Assembly: GCA_002719955.1 (NCBI GenBank)
Contig: PBFW01000056.1
Location: forward strand, 1 to 64,000
Direction of reading: 5' to 3'
Source: Deltaproteobacteria bacterium
GTDB taxonomy: Bacteria; Myxococcota_A; UBA9160; UBA4427
Length of the DNA stretch: 64,000 bases
This document shows positions 18,701-27,840 of the stretch, in pieces (positions within the stretch are counted from its first letter, which is position 1; the number at the start of each line of letters is the position of its first letter). The notes under the pieces were generated by a model, which had not been told where the DNA came from, searched no databases, and saw only the letters and a program-made list of their open reading frames with translations. The position numbers were made by a program, and so were the translations under genes.

Positions 18701-21700
18701 GACGGTGATCGACTCCGTCGTGTAGGCGCCGACATTGGCGAATTCGTATAGGTCGCCCGCGCCGCCAGCACCGAACAGGATGTCCCCAAGCAGGGGGGCA
18801 TAGGCACTTCCGAGGAGGAGGTTGCTGCCGCTGACGTTGTCGGGCGCGACCTCGGCCGATTCCTGGCGGCTGATGATGGTATAGGCGGTCGGAATCGCGG
18901 TTCCGTCCCGCTCGTCTTCGATGGAGCGTCGGAGGTTGCCCGAGATCGCGAAGCGGTCCGGGAGTTCGTCCGGGGTGACCTGACCCTCCTGGTCGATGAT
19001 GAGGGTGGTTGGGCCCCGTCCCGTCGTGAGGTCGAACATCCCTGAAACGCCATCGGTCTGGGACGCGGTGCTCAGATTGGTGGTCGTGGCGATCTCGTTC
19101 GTCGCATCGAAGGCTTCGATCAGCAGGCTTTCGGCGTCATAGGCGGAGTCGATCTGCAGACCCGCTGGCGGGGCGTCGGCGTCGAGTCCACCGAGCAGGA
19201 CCCGACCGGTGCCTACGGCGGGCAGGAGGGCGCCGAGAGTCAGCTCGTTGGCGCGAATTCTCAACTTGATTTCTCGCAGCGGATCGTCGAGCGCCTCCGT
19301 CGGCGTGAGGGTGAGGTCGCCGCCGTCGATCGTGAGCAGTTCGATCGTGTTGGCCTCGAGGATCAATCGAGTCTGGACGTCGGGATTGATCGGAAGCGGG
19401 CTGATCCGATCGCCGCTGCCGGGATCGAGGCTGGCGATCTCGAATTGGGTGATGTCGATGCTGCCGCCGTCGCTGCGGATGGCCAGGATATTGGGCAGCA
19501 GATCTGGAAGGTTCCCGATGAATTGAGCCTCCGTCGGGAGGTCGATCACCTGGATATCGTCGTCTTCCTGATAGACGAATATACGGTCCGTGACCGAGCC
19601 GACGGGGGAAAGGTCGAAGGAGGCCCCGCCGACGAGGATTCGGCCAGAGCTGTCGTTGCCGATTCCGTCGCTGGCGATCAATTCGATCCGGGGGGCGGTG
19701 ACGGTCGCGCCACTCCCGAAGGATAGGGTTCCGAGGCCGTTCATCGCGGCACGCAGCGTGACGCGCTCGCGGGCCTCGGCCGGGAGGCCGGTCGGGTTGA
19801 ATCGTTGGGCCAGGGTGTCGCTGAAGGTGAAGTCGCCGACGCCACCGAGTTCGATCGAGGGGCCGACGAAGCTGAAGTCGTCGCTGACCTGAAGCGCCGC
19901 GTCCACCCCCTGCAATCCGATCAGGGAGAGCGCGGTGTCGCGGAAGCGATCGCCGACCGCTTCTGTCGTCGATCGCAGGTTGATCGTTCCGAAATCCGAG
20001 CGCAACGCATAGGAGACGGGAGTGGCCGCTCCGACCCCGTCGAACGACGTGATCGTGCCGGCCGAGAAGTTCGCAAAAGTCGGGAGCAGGCCGAGGTCAT
20101 CGATCGCTGCGTCCTGCCGGAATTCGAAGGAGAGCCCGGTCGCACCGGTGCTCACGAAGTCGGCCCCCCCCGCCTCTCGGATCTGCACGTTCTGGACACC
20201 CGTGATCTTCGATCGGGTGGCGGCGTCGGTGTTCAGCGAGTCGCGCCCCGCGCCGGCGCGAAGCTCGAGATCATTCGCGGCCAGCGTCGTGGTCATCGAC
20301 CCCAGGAAGACCAGATCGCCAAAGCCGCTCGCGCCGGCCTGCAGCGCCAGTCGATCGCTCGATTGCAGGTCGACTCCGTCCGCGACGGTCAGGGTCCCAC
20401 TGTCCGCCGCCCCGTCGACGTCCGTGTTCCGGCCGGCCTGGAAGACGAGATCTTGGGCGAAGCTGATCGCGTCGGCCATCTCGGTCGTCACCGTCAGGTT
20501 CTGCGGCGTCGAGAGGGTCAGCCCGAAGACGTCAAACGCGCTGTCGCCCAGGAAACCGCCCGAGAAGATGATCGATTCCGGGTCGGGATCCACGGGGGGC
20601 GGTAAGAGGAACCCCCCGTTCAGTACGACCCAGCTGAGGCCGTTGTCATTCGTGCGGGTCGCGATCAGGTTGGGGTCGATGGCGATGTCGTTGCTCAGTC
20701 CGGCGGCGTCCTCGACGGTGAGCGTGCCGTCGCTCGATTCGAGCGTGATGCGCTGGCCCCTGTCACCGATCAGGGCGTCGGCAAAGGCACCGGTCGTCCC
20801 CCCCGTCCCCGCCTTCTGCCCGAAGAAGATCTCGCCCGGCGTGGTCGGCAGGGGTGCGGTGCCCCCGATGAGGAGGTCGCCGTCCTGCCGAATCGAGAGG
20901 ACCTCCGGGCGTTCGGTCCCATCCTGATCTCTCAGCTGGAGGCCGGCGTAGTTTCCTCGAGTCCTGCGCGAGTAGCCGAAGGCGTTGGGGATACCGGAGC
21001 CCACGGGGTCTTCGGTCTCTTCGAATTCCAGATTCGCGTTGACGGTCGTGCCGTCCCCGATCGAGATCGAGAGATCATCGCTCTGGAGCCGAACCCCGTT
21101 GGAGGCGATCATTCCCCCGCTGCCGTGGAAGGTGAGCCGGGTGTCTCGTTCGTCCGGCAACATCGCAGCGATTTCGGCTTCTTCGACGTCGCCGAGGAGG
21201 CTCGGGTCGGGGGCCACATTGATGCGGACCCTGTCGCCCTCGATCCGCGTGTTGGCATTGAAGGCGATCTGCCGACTGGCATCGAAGCGTACCTCCCCTT
21301 CGCTCGCGGAGGAGAGGTCGCTGGGATCGTTGGGATCGGAATCGATCCCGAGGTTGGATTCCAAGATGGTCGCGGTCGTCGTCCCGGACGCCGTGATCGT
21401 GACGAGATCGTTGTTCTCCGCTGTCGTGATCTCCCGTGAGGAGATTCGGATCCCCGCGGACGCGAGCGTCGTCGCCGCGTGGGTACCGATCGAGATCTGG
21501 CCCTGTCCATAGAGGTCCATCTCCGCGATGACGCCCGAGGCGTCGTGGGCCACGATCGATATCAGCCCGTCTTCGCCGGTATCGCCGCCGGTCGTGTCGA
21601 AGGTCCCATCGAGGGAGATCTGCTGGGTCGTGGCGGATCCGATCGCGAGGGTGCCGCCCCCGGTCGTGATCGCACCGGTCGCGGTGATCTCGCCGCCCTC

Positions 21701-24412
21701 ACCTCGGGTGCCGACCTCGACAAAGGTGATGTCGAAGGCCCCGTGATCGGCGAGCGCATCGACGCGGTGGGCGTCGATCGAGACGTTCCCGCCCTCGGAT
21801 AGGATCGATCCGTTGGTGATTTCGACCGAACCGGCGAAGGTCGAGTCGGGGATCCCGGCCGCGATCGCGATGTCGCCCCCGCCACTCATCAATGTTCCCG
21901 TGAGTTCGACGAGTCCGGTATCGATCGAAAGACGGTCGTTTCCGGCCGCGACCGTCGAGACGAGGAGTCCGTTGGCGATCAGCCTGATCTCGCCTCCGGT
22001 GTCCGGATCGTCGTCCGGTCGTGTCGTGTCGATCGTTCCCGCGATGCGAAGACTCGCGTCGGCGGTGGTCGTGATCGCGATGATTGCGGGCTCACCCGTC
22101 ATCGGGTCGATGATGGGTGCACCTGTGGTGGCGTCGATTTCGGTCTCGGTCCCATCGCGCGTCAAGATCTCGCTGCCGTGGGAGGTGTTCAGACTCCCCG
22201 CGATCAGGTCGACGGTGCCGCCGTCGGTTTCGATCGTGCTCGCCGCCGACTGGCTGACCGAGACGCCGGAGGCGATGAGTTGACCGCCTCCGGTTCGGAT
22301 ATTGGCGTCGATGTTGACGCTGCCCCGGAGCTGATCGGTGCCGAAGGCTTGATTCGCGTCGCGTTGGGCCTGGTCGTTGGCGCGGAACTCGAGCGCGAGC
22401 GATTGGTTCGGTGTCAGGGCACTCGACCCGCTCCCCACGCTGATGTCCTCGTTGACGAAGATGCTTCCCGCCGCGAGCAGCGTGAGACGTGCCGTCGTGC
22501 CCGGGAGGCTGTCGCTGTCGCTGATCACGATCGGTGCATCGACGGTGATGTCGCCGCGTCCACCCGCTGGAAGGTCTTCTTCACCGCTGTAGATGCCCGG
22601 AGTCGCTTCCGGATCGAAGGCCTCCGTCGAGAGCGTGATATTCATCCCGCTGGTGAGCGCGCGCGTCAGGAGGTCGACCGAAAGTTGATTCGGATTCTGA
22701 CCCATCATCGGCGGCGCGACGGTGCGGAGGACGTCGTCGAAGGCCGCGCTATCGAAATTCGGCGCCAGGATCACTTCGAGGGCGTGTTCCAGACAATTGC
22801 CGCTGGTGTCCGCGCAGGTGGAGTCCGTCAGGGCGGCCACGATGCTGATGGCATAGGGGTCGATCAGCCAATCGCCTCCCTCGCCGTTGGGCGCCGAAGC
22901 GTCCGGAGATTGCGTGATTTGAAAATTCGCGAGACCGGAGGTTTCGATGAAGCCGCCATTTCCCGCTTCCGCGCCGCCGCGGGCCGAGATCCCCCCCTCG
23001 ATCAGGGTGAGGTCCTCGGAAAAGAGGATGACGCGGCCGCCATCACCATCGCGCAGGGCGTCCGCGTGAACCTCGCTCGTCTGGTCCATCAGCAGGGCGC
23101 GCGCGCGCCGGAGTGCACCTTTGCCCTGCTCTTCGCCGCCGATCTGGATCGTTCCGCCGCCCGAATCTCCGGACGCGTCGATCGTGGCATCGGCGACGAC
23201 GATGTAGCCACCGGTGATGTCGATCTCGCCTCCGACTTCGCCTTCTCCGCGACCCGTCGCGTCCAGGTGGCCCGAGAGCTCGACGCGGCCCTCTTCGCCG
23301 CCTTCGATTTCGATCTTTCGGGCGACGATCGTGGGTTGCTCGCTCGAGGTTCCGGTGGTGCCCGTGCCCTGGCGGATTCCCCAGCCGAGGGGGTCCGATG
23401 CGGCCAGGCGGACGTGGCCGAGGCCGGCATTGATCTGACCGTGGTTCGCGACGCGATATTCGGGGTCGTCGGAGTCGGCACGCGCCTGGGCGGTGGCGTG
23501 GGGCAGGCGAAATAATACGGGATTGTCGAATTGGCTCACGTAGATCGCGTCGGCCCCGATCATCATCAGGGACCCGTCCGCGATTTCGATCTCACCATGG
23601 TTGGCCACCCGACTGCCAAGCAGAGCGGCATTCTGGCTTTCGAGGCGGCCGTCGTTGTCGACGGTCCCGTCACCGGACGCGACGAGGAAATTCACCGGGT
23701 TGATCAGGCTCTCCGCGATCGATTCGAGATCGGGGAAATGGATCGCCTCGGCGCCGAGAAGCAGAATGTTGCCATCGGGAGCCAGGATCTCCCCGCGATT
23801 GCGAACGCTGGTGCCGTAGAGGAGGATATCGGCCGTCGCGCGCATCAGACCTTGGTTCTCGACCGGCCCGGTGAGCATCAGCGCCGGGCCGTCCCGCTGG
23901 AGATCGTGGTTCAGCACGTCGGCGCCGACCGCGACGAGGGTGCCCACGTCGAGGATGGCTTCGCTGTCGACGAAAACGCCGAAGGGGCTCGCGAAAACGA
24001 TGGTGTTGTTGGGCCCTGAAACGACATGACCGTTGATGTGGGCGGAAAAGTCGCCACCGACATGATTCCAGTGGGTGGAGCCGTCGCTCACCAGATCGAA
24101 ATTGAGGGTGTGGTCGCTGGGCAGGTCGAGACCGCCCGTCCAGAGGGTCTGCCCGTTCTCCACGAAAGAGGTGATGGTCGTCTCACCCGGAAGCGTCTGG
24201 TCGATGACGCCATCGGTCAGCATCACGGCATCGTCTGCGGAAGGGAACGCGTCGCTCGCGAAGGCATTCGCCGGCGTCATCGCGATCAGGGCGACGACGA
24301 GAACACGGGCGACCCCGCGCTCGAATCGGCTGACGAGGCGGTCTGAACCCTCGCGCGACGCTTCTCTCGCGGCGTGCCGCGGCGACTCAGTAGAGAATGC
24401 TGAAGAGAACAT
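15755..24412 (-). CDS. Giant TpsA exoprotein (filamentous haemagglutinin-like, two-partner secretion)
   Basis: The product is about 2,885 aa. After a long basic n-region come a signal core (VLVVALIAMTP) and a cleavage-like ANAFA. The secretion domain follows: TITSFVENGQTLWTGGLDLP, TLNFDLVSDGSTHWNHVGG, then GPNNTIVFASPFGVFVDSEA. The last aligns with the usual NPNGIxF segment but has lost that motif. Most of the protein is parallel beta-helix sequence rich in Asp, Gly and Thr, with short repeats such as VANHGEI and GGG(T/D)(L/I)AI. The last 200 residues are helical and non-repetitive (LFRYHRRLGLSPGEFRRIQR), perhaps a cap or effector. It is made with TpsB, whose gene overlaps its start. The ATG at 24412 is chosen over a GTG at 24454. 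Function is probably adhesion or inter-cell contact; the target is unknown. Confidence 0.85.
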   Translation of the reverse strand: MFSSAFSTESPRHAAREASREGSDRLVSRFERGVARVLVVALIAMTPANAFASDAFPSADDAVMLTDGVIDQTLPGETTITSFVENGQTLWTGGLDLPSDHTLNFDLVSDGSTHWNHVGGDFSAHINGHVVSGPNNTIVFASPFGVFVDSEAILDVGTLVAVGADVLNHDLQRDGPALMLTGPVENQGLMRATADILLYGTSVRNRGEILAPDGNILLLGAEAIHFPDLESIAESLINPVNFLVASGDGTVDNDGRLESQNAALLGSRVANHGEIEIADGSLMMIGADAIYVSQFDNPVLFRLPHATAQARADSDDPEYRVANHGQINAGLGHVRLAASDPLGWGIRQGTGTTGTSSEQPTIVARKIEIEGGEEGRVELSGHLDATGRGEGEVGGEIDITGGYIVVADATIDASGDSGGGTIQIGGEEQGKGALRRARALLMDQTSEVHADALRDGDGGRVILFSEDLTLIEGGISARGGAEAGNGGFIETSGLANFQITQSPDASAPNGEGGDWLIDPYAISIVAALTDSTCADTSGNCLEHALEVILAPNFDSAAFDDVLRTVAPPMMGQNPNQLSVDLLTRALTSGMNITLSTEAFDPEATPGIYSGEEDLPAGGRGDITVDAPIVISDSDSLPGTTARLTLLAAGSIFVNEDISVGSGSSALTPNQSLALEFRANDQAQRDANQAFGTDQLRGSVNIDANIRTGGGQLIASGVSVSQSAASTIETDGGTVDLIAGSLNTSHGSEILTRDGTETEIDATTGAPIIDPMTGEPAIIAITTTADASLRIAGTIDTTRPDDDPDTGGEIRLIANGLLVSTVAAGNDRLSIDTGLVELTGTLMSGGGDIAIAAGIPDSTFAGSVEITNGSILSEGGNVSIDAHRVDALADHGAFDITFVEVGTRGEGGEITATGAITTGGGTLAIGSATTQQISLDGTFDTTGGDTGEDGLISIVAHDASGVIAEMDLYGQGQISIGTHAATTLASAGIRISSREITTAENNDLVTITASGTTTATILESNLGIDSDPNDPSDLSSASEGEVRFDASRQIAFNANTRIEGDRVRINVAPDPSLLGDVEEAEIAAMLPDERDTRLTFHGSGGMIASNGVRLQSDDLSISIGDGTTVNANLEFEETEDPVGSGIPNAFGYSRRTRGNYAGLQLRDQDGTERPEVLSIRQDGDLLIGGTAPLPTTPGEIFFGQKAGTGGTTGAFADALIGDRGQRITLESSDGTLTVEDAAGLSNDIAIDPNLIATRTNDNGLSWVVLNGGFLLPPPVDPDPESIIFSGGFLGDSAFDVFGLTLSTPQNLTVTTEMADAISFAQDLVFQAGRNTDVDGAADSGTLTVADGVDLQSSDRLALQAGASGFGDLVFLGSMTTTLAANDLELRAGAGRDSLNTDAATRSKITGVQNVQIREAGGADFVSTGATGLSFEFRQDAAIDDLGLLPTFANFSAGTITSFDGVGAATPVSYALRSDFGTINLRSTTEAVGDRFRDTALSLIGLQGVDAALQVSDDFSFVGPSIELGGVGDFTFSDTLAQRFNPTGLPAEARERVTLRAAMNGLGTLSFGSGATVTAPRIELIASDGIGNDSSGRILVGGASFDLSPVGSVTDRIFVYQEDDDIQVIDLPTEAQFIGNLPDLLPNILAIRSDGGSIDITQFEIASLDPGSGDRISPLPINPDVQTRLILEANTIELLTIDGGDLTLTPTEALDDPLREIKLRIRANELTLGALLPAVGTGRVLLGGLDADAPPAGLQIDSAYDAESLLIEAFDATNEIATTTNLSTASQTDGVSGMFDLTTGRGPTTLIIDQEGQVTPDELPDRFAISGNLRRSIEDERDGTAIPTAYTIISRQESAEVAPDNVSGSNLLLGSAYAPLLGDILFGAGGAGDLYEFANVGAYTTESITVADGVTMNSEDSIILAAALVDGLPTTAYTPTAAMGNLVFEGIASTTLMANRIELSAGPVETVTNPDVDNEDMTGTPDGKRDEIVQGALAQVDLRGLASVTRSGNSETSLFSVQQSRDFDLSTPGAEGDILTPLTAAGVPRPDEWNTLDLSSIQGELTVVTPHLISPWTDHLILGRIAENAKVIVDTTFADPFAASSPQGFDGQVRIESNDVTFRTSVAGELFLDAPNLRLVGGTVLTGLEFPEHLARLRSDPDAIERPIVRVLQPGDFSSTRLVRADRYLRRDFSFFTGEKSETLRESLSQIDIELTTTGNDFVLGDSVRAGTSFSNLIVRTNGGVADPNGNILIQLTGLTPGYTFDDFAAPDLDATDFAALQLASLDLEAGGGAGKITITPFSATGGPPMIPTADDLTIETSGDQRYSGETVLEETLSTNGRSIRFTDDIYRDSSVSMETDAGLILQARGEIFFEEDIGTSTDFDLSDVREPLIPDEQLGRLWVLFDSDSTASDATVQFGRRVDSSDDPMVEGDGDGVQETAIDSDQLVRVDGETVFLAAALNEPDDPANADDGNFLTDLRNDLGSAPDLGTASTGIVAVLAEYGTGRVDLVPHATIGKSSGNLEFESLMGGPFVMGSGERLSVGGRITIDHPGAVVTLGDVSALEFIIGGMAPPSEIGLMKRNAGTTFGPRGTSTQDGGSTILANMIDFGGVTPTAEGIGKEPRFGVVDPFDPTLPTFLGRFPVLAILPSGGLIDESYFSFVGTGIDDRVPSLLGLGSSRSQLPGAFGPTVVPTPSRKFREASPLSNADRLTSLAIDAHDTPAEVLLARLEGVAVIDDLAHSKDSSAKRGKVAITGARLDPQDAESAISLYEELFGTDGQRTGEVRDVLQSALDRYLEMTRARRVIGFELRRFVKNRPSSLLEAYTTLDQLDALFRYHRRLGLSPGEFRRIQRGWLEQIRPDGITLEELAEAIHPSRYVRGSDILDIFGR

Positions 24413-26429
24413 GGAGCTCACTCTGTCCCACGTTGGCACCGTTGGCGATGTCACCGTTCGTGTTCATGAGGGCCGTTGCCCAGTCGATGCGGGCGCGCAG
24501 GTTGGAGCGGATCTGTAGATCGGCCCCGACGCCGGCCCCGATCAAGGTCTGGTCATCCTCCGTCGCCCCCACCGAGACTCGATGCTGGTCGTTTCGGACG
24601 GCGTGGCCCGCATCGACGAAGGCGCGCAGGACGAGGTCCCAATCCGGTCGGCCGTAGACCTGTTGCGGGGCCGCTCTGAAGTCGCCGATCAAGGGGAGGC
24701 GAAGAGGTTGTCGCAGGACGGGCAATGCGCGCGGAAAATGGAAGCGATATTCGGCCGAGGCGATCGCGATGGTGTCTCCCACGGCGACGGATTGGCTGTA
24801 GCCGCGCACGCTGTAGAGCCCCCCGATCGAGCCATTCGACTGGGGAATCAGGCGGTAGTCGAAAGCGTATTGTCCCCGAATCCCGAACGAGATCTCGTGC
24901 GCGAGCGTCGAACTCGAATGGGTCGAAGGGTCGCGCCAGGCCTCGGGCCGGAGGAGAGGTTCGAGGAAGGTCGAGTAACCGAGATTGAAATTTACGATAG
25001 CGTATTTCTCGTCCGCCTCGTCGCGACCGAGCGCGTCCAGATTGCCGGAGTCGATCTGGTTGATCTGGCCGTTCGCGGATAGATCCAACTGAAAATTGGA
25101 TATCTGGCTGATGCGCTCGGAGTGGACGCCGATTCGCGGGATCACGAGCAGCGCGTCTCCACCCGCATCGACCGTTCGGTTGTTGACGTCCAGATCTCGG
25201 AAGGAGAGGCCACCATAGAAGTCGATGAAGAGATTGCGAAGTTGGAAGGCCTCGTAGATGAATCGCCCACCGGCCTGGTATTGGGCGCTCGTGATGCGGT
25301 CGTTCGCGAGGCCGACCTGAGTCGCAGACCGTCCCGCCTGTGACTTGCTCATTGCGAAATTGACTTCCCAGCGCAGGCGTTCGATACCCCACCAGGGGAT
25401 CTCGTCGCGCGGGAGCCACTCGATCCACTCGGGATCGCCGCGGCGTTGCGACATCCAGGCCGGGCGCTCCTTCCCGAAGAAGGGGGCCTGATAGCGCGCA
25501 CTCACGGCGTTGACCTCGTCGAGGCTGACGTTCAACCAGTCGATCGAGAGGACATCGTCGCGGTTCGTCAATTGGCGATGGGTGTAGCCGAGGCGGGTCT
25601 GCCAGGGATTCGTGCGGCGTGTACCGGTGTCCGTGACCTGCGCATAGGCGTACCAGGGTTTCGATTCGAGCACGCGATAGTCGAGGACGACATCACCTGG
25701 GTCTTCGCCGGGGGAGAGGGCGGCTTCGACGCGTCGGCCCGAGTGGCGATTGAGTCGAAAGAGATACCTCTCGAGCGCGTGCCGGTCGACCAGATCCGTC
25801 GAGTCCTCGTCCTCCAGTTCGGCGGGCTGGAGTGGCGAAGATTCGCGAATACGTGTGTGGACCTCGTTGTCGATCTTCCAATCACCCTTGACCCGGTCGC
25901 CGACGGCGATGGTGCGGATCCTCGAGATGCGGCCGACGCTGATGACGATGGTGAGGTTCTCGCGATCCGGCGGCCGTAGGTCGCGTTCGTTTTCGAGATC
26001 GAAATCGCGCGCCGAGGGACGCACATCGACGCCGCTGAGACCGGCCTCATTCAGGCGGGCGACGAGTCTGCCGAGGACGCGGACGAGCCCGCCCACTTCC
26101 AGATCGAGAACGGGACTCTTCGGCCCGCCCACCTCGACTCTTTCACCTGGCTCGTCTTCGCGGGGTGCATCCCAGCCGACCTCGGTTCGGCGAAGTTCAA
26201 CGGTGATCGGCGTGATCTCATCGAGCGCCGGCTCGCTCGTGCGCTCACGCGCGTACTCGAGTTCGAGTTCACCGATTCGAAAAGTCTTCGGACCCTCGTC
26301 CTCGGGGAGCAGAAGCACCTGCCCCGAGGCCGAAAGAGAGGAAGAGAGGAGGAAGACGATGACCAACGCCCCAGCGAACCGCGCGGATGCGGTTCGGGTC
26401 GGGGACGGGAATTCCGGCAGCCAGGACAT
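24387..26429 (-). CDS. TpsB outer-membrane transporter (ShlB/FhaC/HecB family)
   Basis: The 680-aa protein has a signal peptide (FAGALVIVFLLSSSLSA then SGQ). A proline/acid-rich region with POTRA-like repeats follows (RVLGRLVARLNEAGLSGVDV, ISRIRTIAVGDRVKGDW and ALERYLFRLNRHSGRRVEA). The C-terminal 16-strand beta barrel carries the family motif VRGY in GGLYSVRGYSQSVAVGD and ends in the aromatic FSILY. It recognises the TPS domain of TpsA in the periplasm through its POTRA domains and exports it. The first POTRA is longer than usual, with an extra acidic segment (DAPREDEPGERVEV). The ATG at 26429 starts the signal peptide; no clear Shine-Dalgarno is seen. It overlaps tpsA by about 26 nt. Confidence 0.88.
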   Translation of the reverse strand: MSWLPEFPSPTRTASARFAGALVIVFLLSSSLSASGQVLLLPEDEGPKTFRIGELELEYARERTSEPALDEITPITVELRRTEVGWDAPREDEPGERVEVGGPKSPVLDLEVGGLVRVLGRLVARLNEAGLSGVDVRPSARDFDLENERDLRPPDRENLTIVISVGRISRIRTIAVGDRVKGDWKIDNEVHTRIRESSPLQPAELEDEDSTDLVDRHALERYLFRLNRHSGRRVEAALSPGEDPGDVVLDYRVLESKPWYAYAQVTDTGTRRTNPWQTRLGYTHRQLTNRDDVLSIDWLNVSLDEVNAVSARYQAPFFGKERPAWMSQRRGDPEWIEWLPRDEIPWWGIERLRWEVNFAMSKSQAGRSATQVGLANDRITSAQYQAGGRFIYEAFQLRNLFIDFYGGLSFRDLDVNNRTVDAGGDALLVIPRIGVHSERISQISNFQLDLSANGQINQIDSGNLDALGRDEADEKYAIVNFNLGYSTFLEPLLRPEAWRDPSTHSSSTLAHEISFGIRGQYAFDYRLIPQSNGSIGGLYSVRGYSQSVAVGDTIAIASAEYRFHFPRALPVLRQPLRLPLIGDFRAAPQQVYGRPDWDLVLRAFVDAGHAVRNDQHRVSVGATEDDQTLIGAGVGADLQIRSNLRARIDWATALMNTNGDIANGANVGQSELHVLFSILY

Positions 26430-26798
26430 CGTGGAATCTACTCGTAGTCGCGGATCGGTCAGGCAATCCGGGTGGTGCGGGCGAGTTTCACGCCCGATTG
26501 GAACTGCGATCTGGGTCTGCCAAGGGGCCATCGCGCGCGGCTCTTCGGGATCGGCGGCCGTGCGGTTGGGCGAGGCGGGACAATAGCGGGATCCGGCGCT
26601 CAACTCCTGCCCGAAGCCGTCGAAATCACAGCAGGATTGGGGCTTTGTTGTGGATGTTCTCGATTCTGGACGTCTGGCCGCCCGATGACTTGGGACGAAC
26701 TCGCCGTGGATCGGTTCCCGAGGCGGCAGATTTCCGCGAATCCAGGCCCCGTATGGATGTCGTGGCAGACCGACCGGTCGGTCTATATGATTGGCTGC
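26430..26798. other. Divergent intergenic region between tpsB and the TetR gene
   Basis: About 370 bases separate the two divergent genes. The TetR-family regulator could control tpsBA from here, but no clear operator palindrome is visible. Open frames are continuations of the flanking genes without family similarity. Confidence 0.35.
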
Positions 26799-27479
26799 AT
26801 GCCGCCAATCGCCGAGCGACCGAAGCCCGCATCCGTCTTCCCGCGCCCACCGGACAGCCGGCTAGCGATTCTCGAGGTCGCCGAGGGGCTCTTTGCTTCG
26901 GGCGGCTATGCCGGGGTGGGCATGCGCCAACTCGCGACCGCGGCCGGGCTCAGCAAATCCTGCTTATTCCATCATTTTCCAACGAAACGCCTACTCTATT
27001 CCGCGGTTCTCGATCGGGTGTTCGGGCGGATCGCGGAGGGCCTCGAAGCGGTCCCGGGGCCGGAGAAGGCGCCTGGCGAGCGCCTCGAAGAGTGGATCGA
27101 CGCATTCATGCGGGCGCTCGCGGATGATCGGCCGGCGGGTCGATTGACGATGCGGGCGCTTCTCGGGGAAGAGCCTTTTCCGGCGGTGATGCGGGCGGCG
27201 ACCCTCGGGCCCGGACTTGAGCAGATGCCCCTCGAAAGGCGACTCGCCGCGATCGTCGACCGCCTTCGCGGGCTGCTCGAAGCGGGGATCGCCAGGGGCG
27301 CTTTTCGTCCCGTCTCGGTCGGCGACGCGATCTCGAGCGTGATCGGAACCGTCGTTTTCCACGCCGCCACGGGCGATCTCGGCGATTCCCTGAGCGCTGC
27401 GTCGAATGCTTCCGATTCCACCCTCGAGCGGCGGCGTCGGGAAGTTTCGGAGTTCATTCGCAGCGGTCTCCTGGCCTGA
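26799..27479 (+). CDS. TetR family transcriptional regulator
   Basis: The 226-aa protein has a TetR N-terminal helix-turn-helix: AILEVAEGLFASGGYAGVGM, then RQLATAAGLSKSCLFHHFPT and KRLLYSAVLDRVF. The C-terminal ligand domain is helical and includes LTMRALLGEEPFPAVMRAA and a TetR_C-like SVGDAISSVIGTVVFHAA. The ligand is unknown. It is divergent to tpsB, which makes control of the tpsBA operon possible. ATG at 26799 and 26787 are both possible; the former is preferred. Confidence 0.85.
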   Translation: MPPIAERPKPASVFPRPPDSRLAILEVAEGLFASGGYAGVGMRQLATAAGLSKSCLFHHFPTKRLLYSAVLDRVFGRIAEGLEAVPGPEKAPGERLEEWIDAFMRALADDRPAGRLTMRALLGEEPFPAVMRAATLGPGLEQMPLERRLAAIVDRLRGLLEAGIARGAFRPVSVGDAISSVIGTVVFHAATGDLGDSLSAASNASDSTLERRRREVSEFIRSGLLA

Positions 27480-27840
27480 GCCAGGACGATCGCTCGGCGG
27501 CGGCCCTTCGGATCCGGCGGACTTCAGTCGCGTAGCATGCGCTCGCGGCGGGCTTCGGCTTTGTCGCGGGCGCGCGTGACCGAGTCGCCGACGCGTTGCG
27601 CCGTACTGCGGTCGTCGACCGCTCGGGTCGCGGAACCGGGGGTCGCGTCGGAGGTGAAATCCGCAAAGATTCCGCCGAAGGTCCGGCGGGTCCCCTCCGT
27701 TCATCGAGCCGCGCTGGGCTGGAGCGGATAGGAATCTTGCGCGGTGCCGCGATGTGCACGCGTGATGCGGTTTGATTGCCAGGAAACGACCGAGAAAGAC
27801 GGTCCGCCGCCGGGAGTGGCTTGTGGTGGGGCCGCCGGGC
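27480..27840. other. Intergenic region, no gene recognised
   Basis: The 360 bases between the TetR gene and the convergent WYL gene hold no recognisable gene. On the minus strand an open stretch ending near 27533 reads SVTRARDKAEARRERMLRD but lacks any start codon, so it may be the remnant of a gene end or chance. Confidence 0.3.

Noticed and set aside
27454-27759. Possible minus-strand gene between the TetR and WYL genes
   Set aside because: One frame has protein-like composition at its end (RARDKAEARRERML) but has no start codon after an upstream stop, and no ribosome binding site leads to a usable start.
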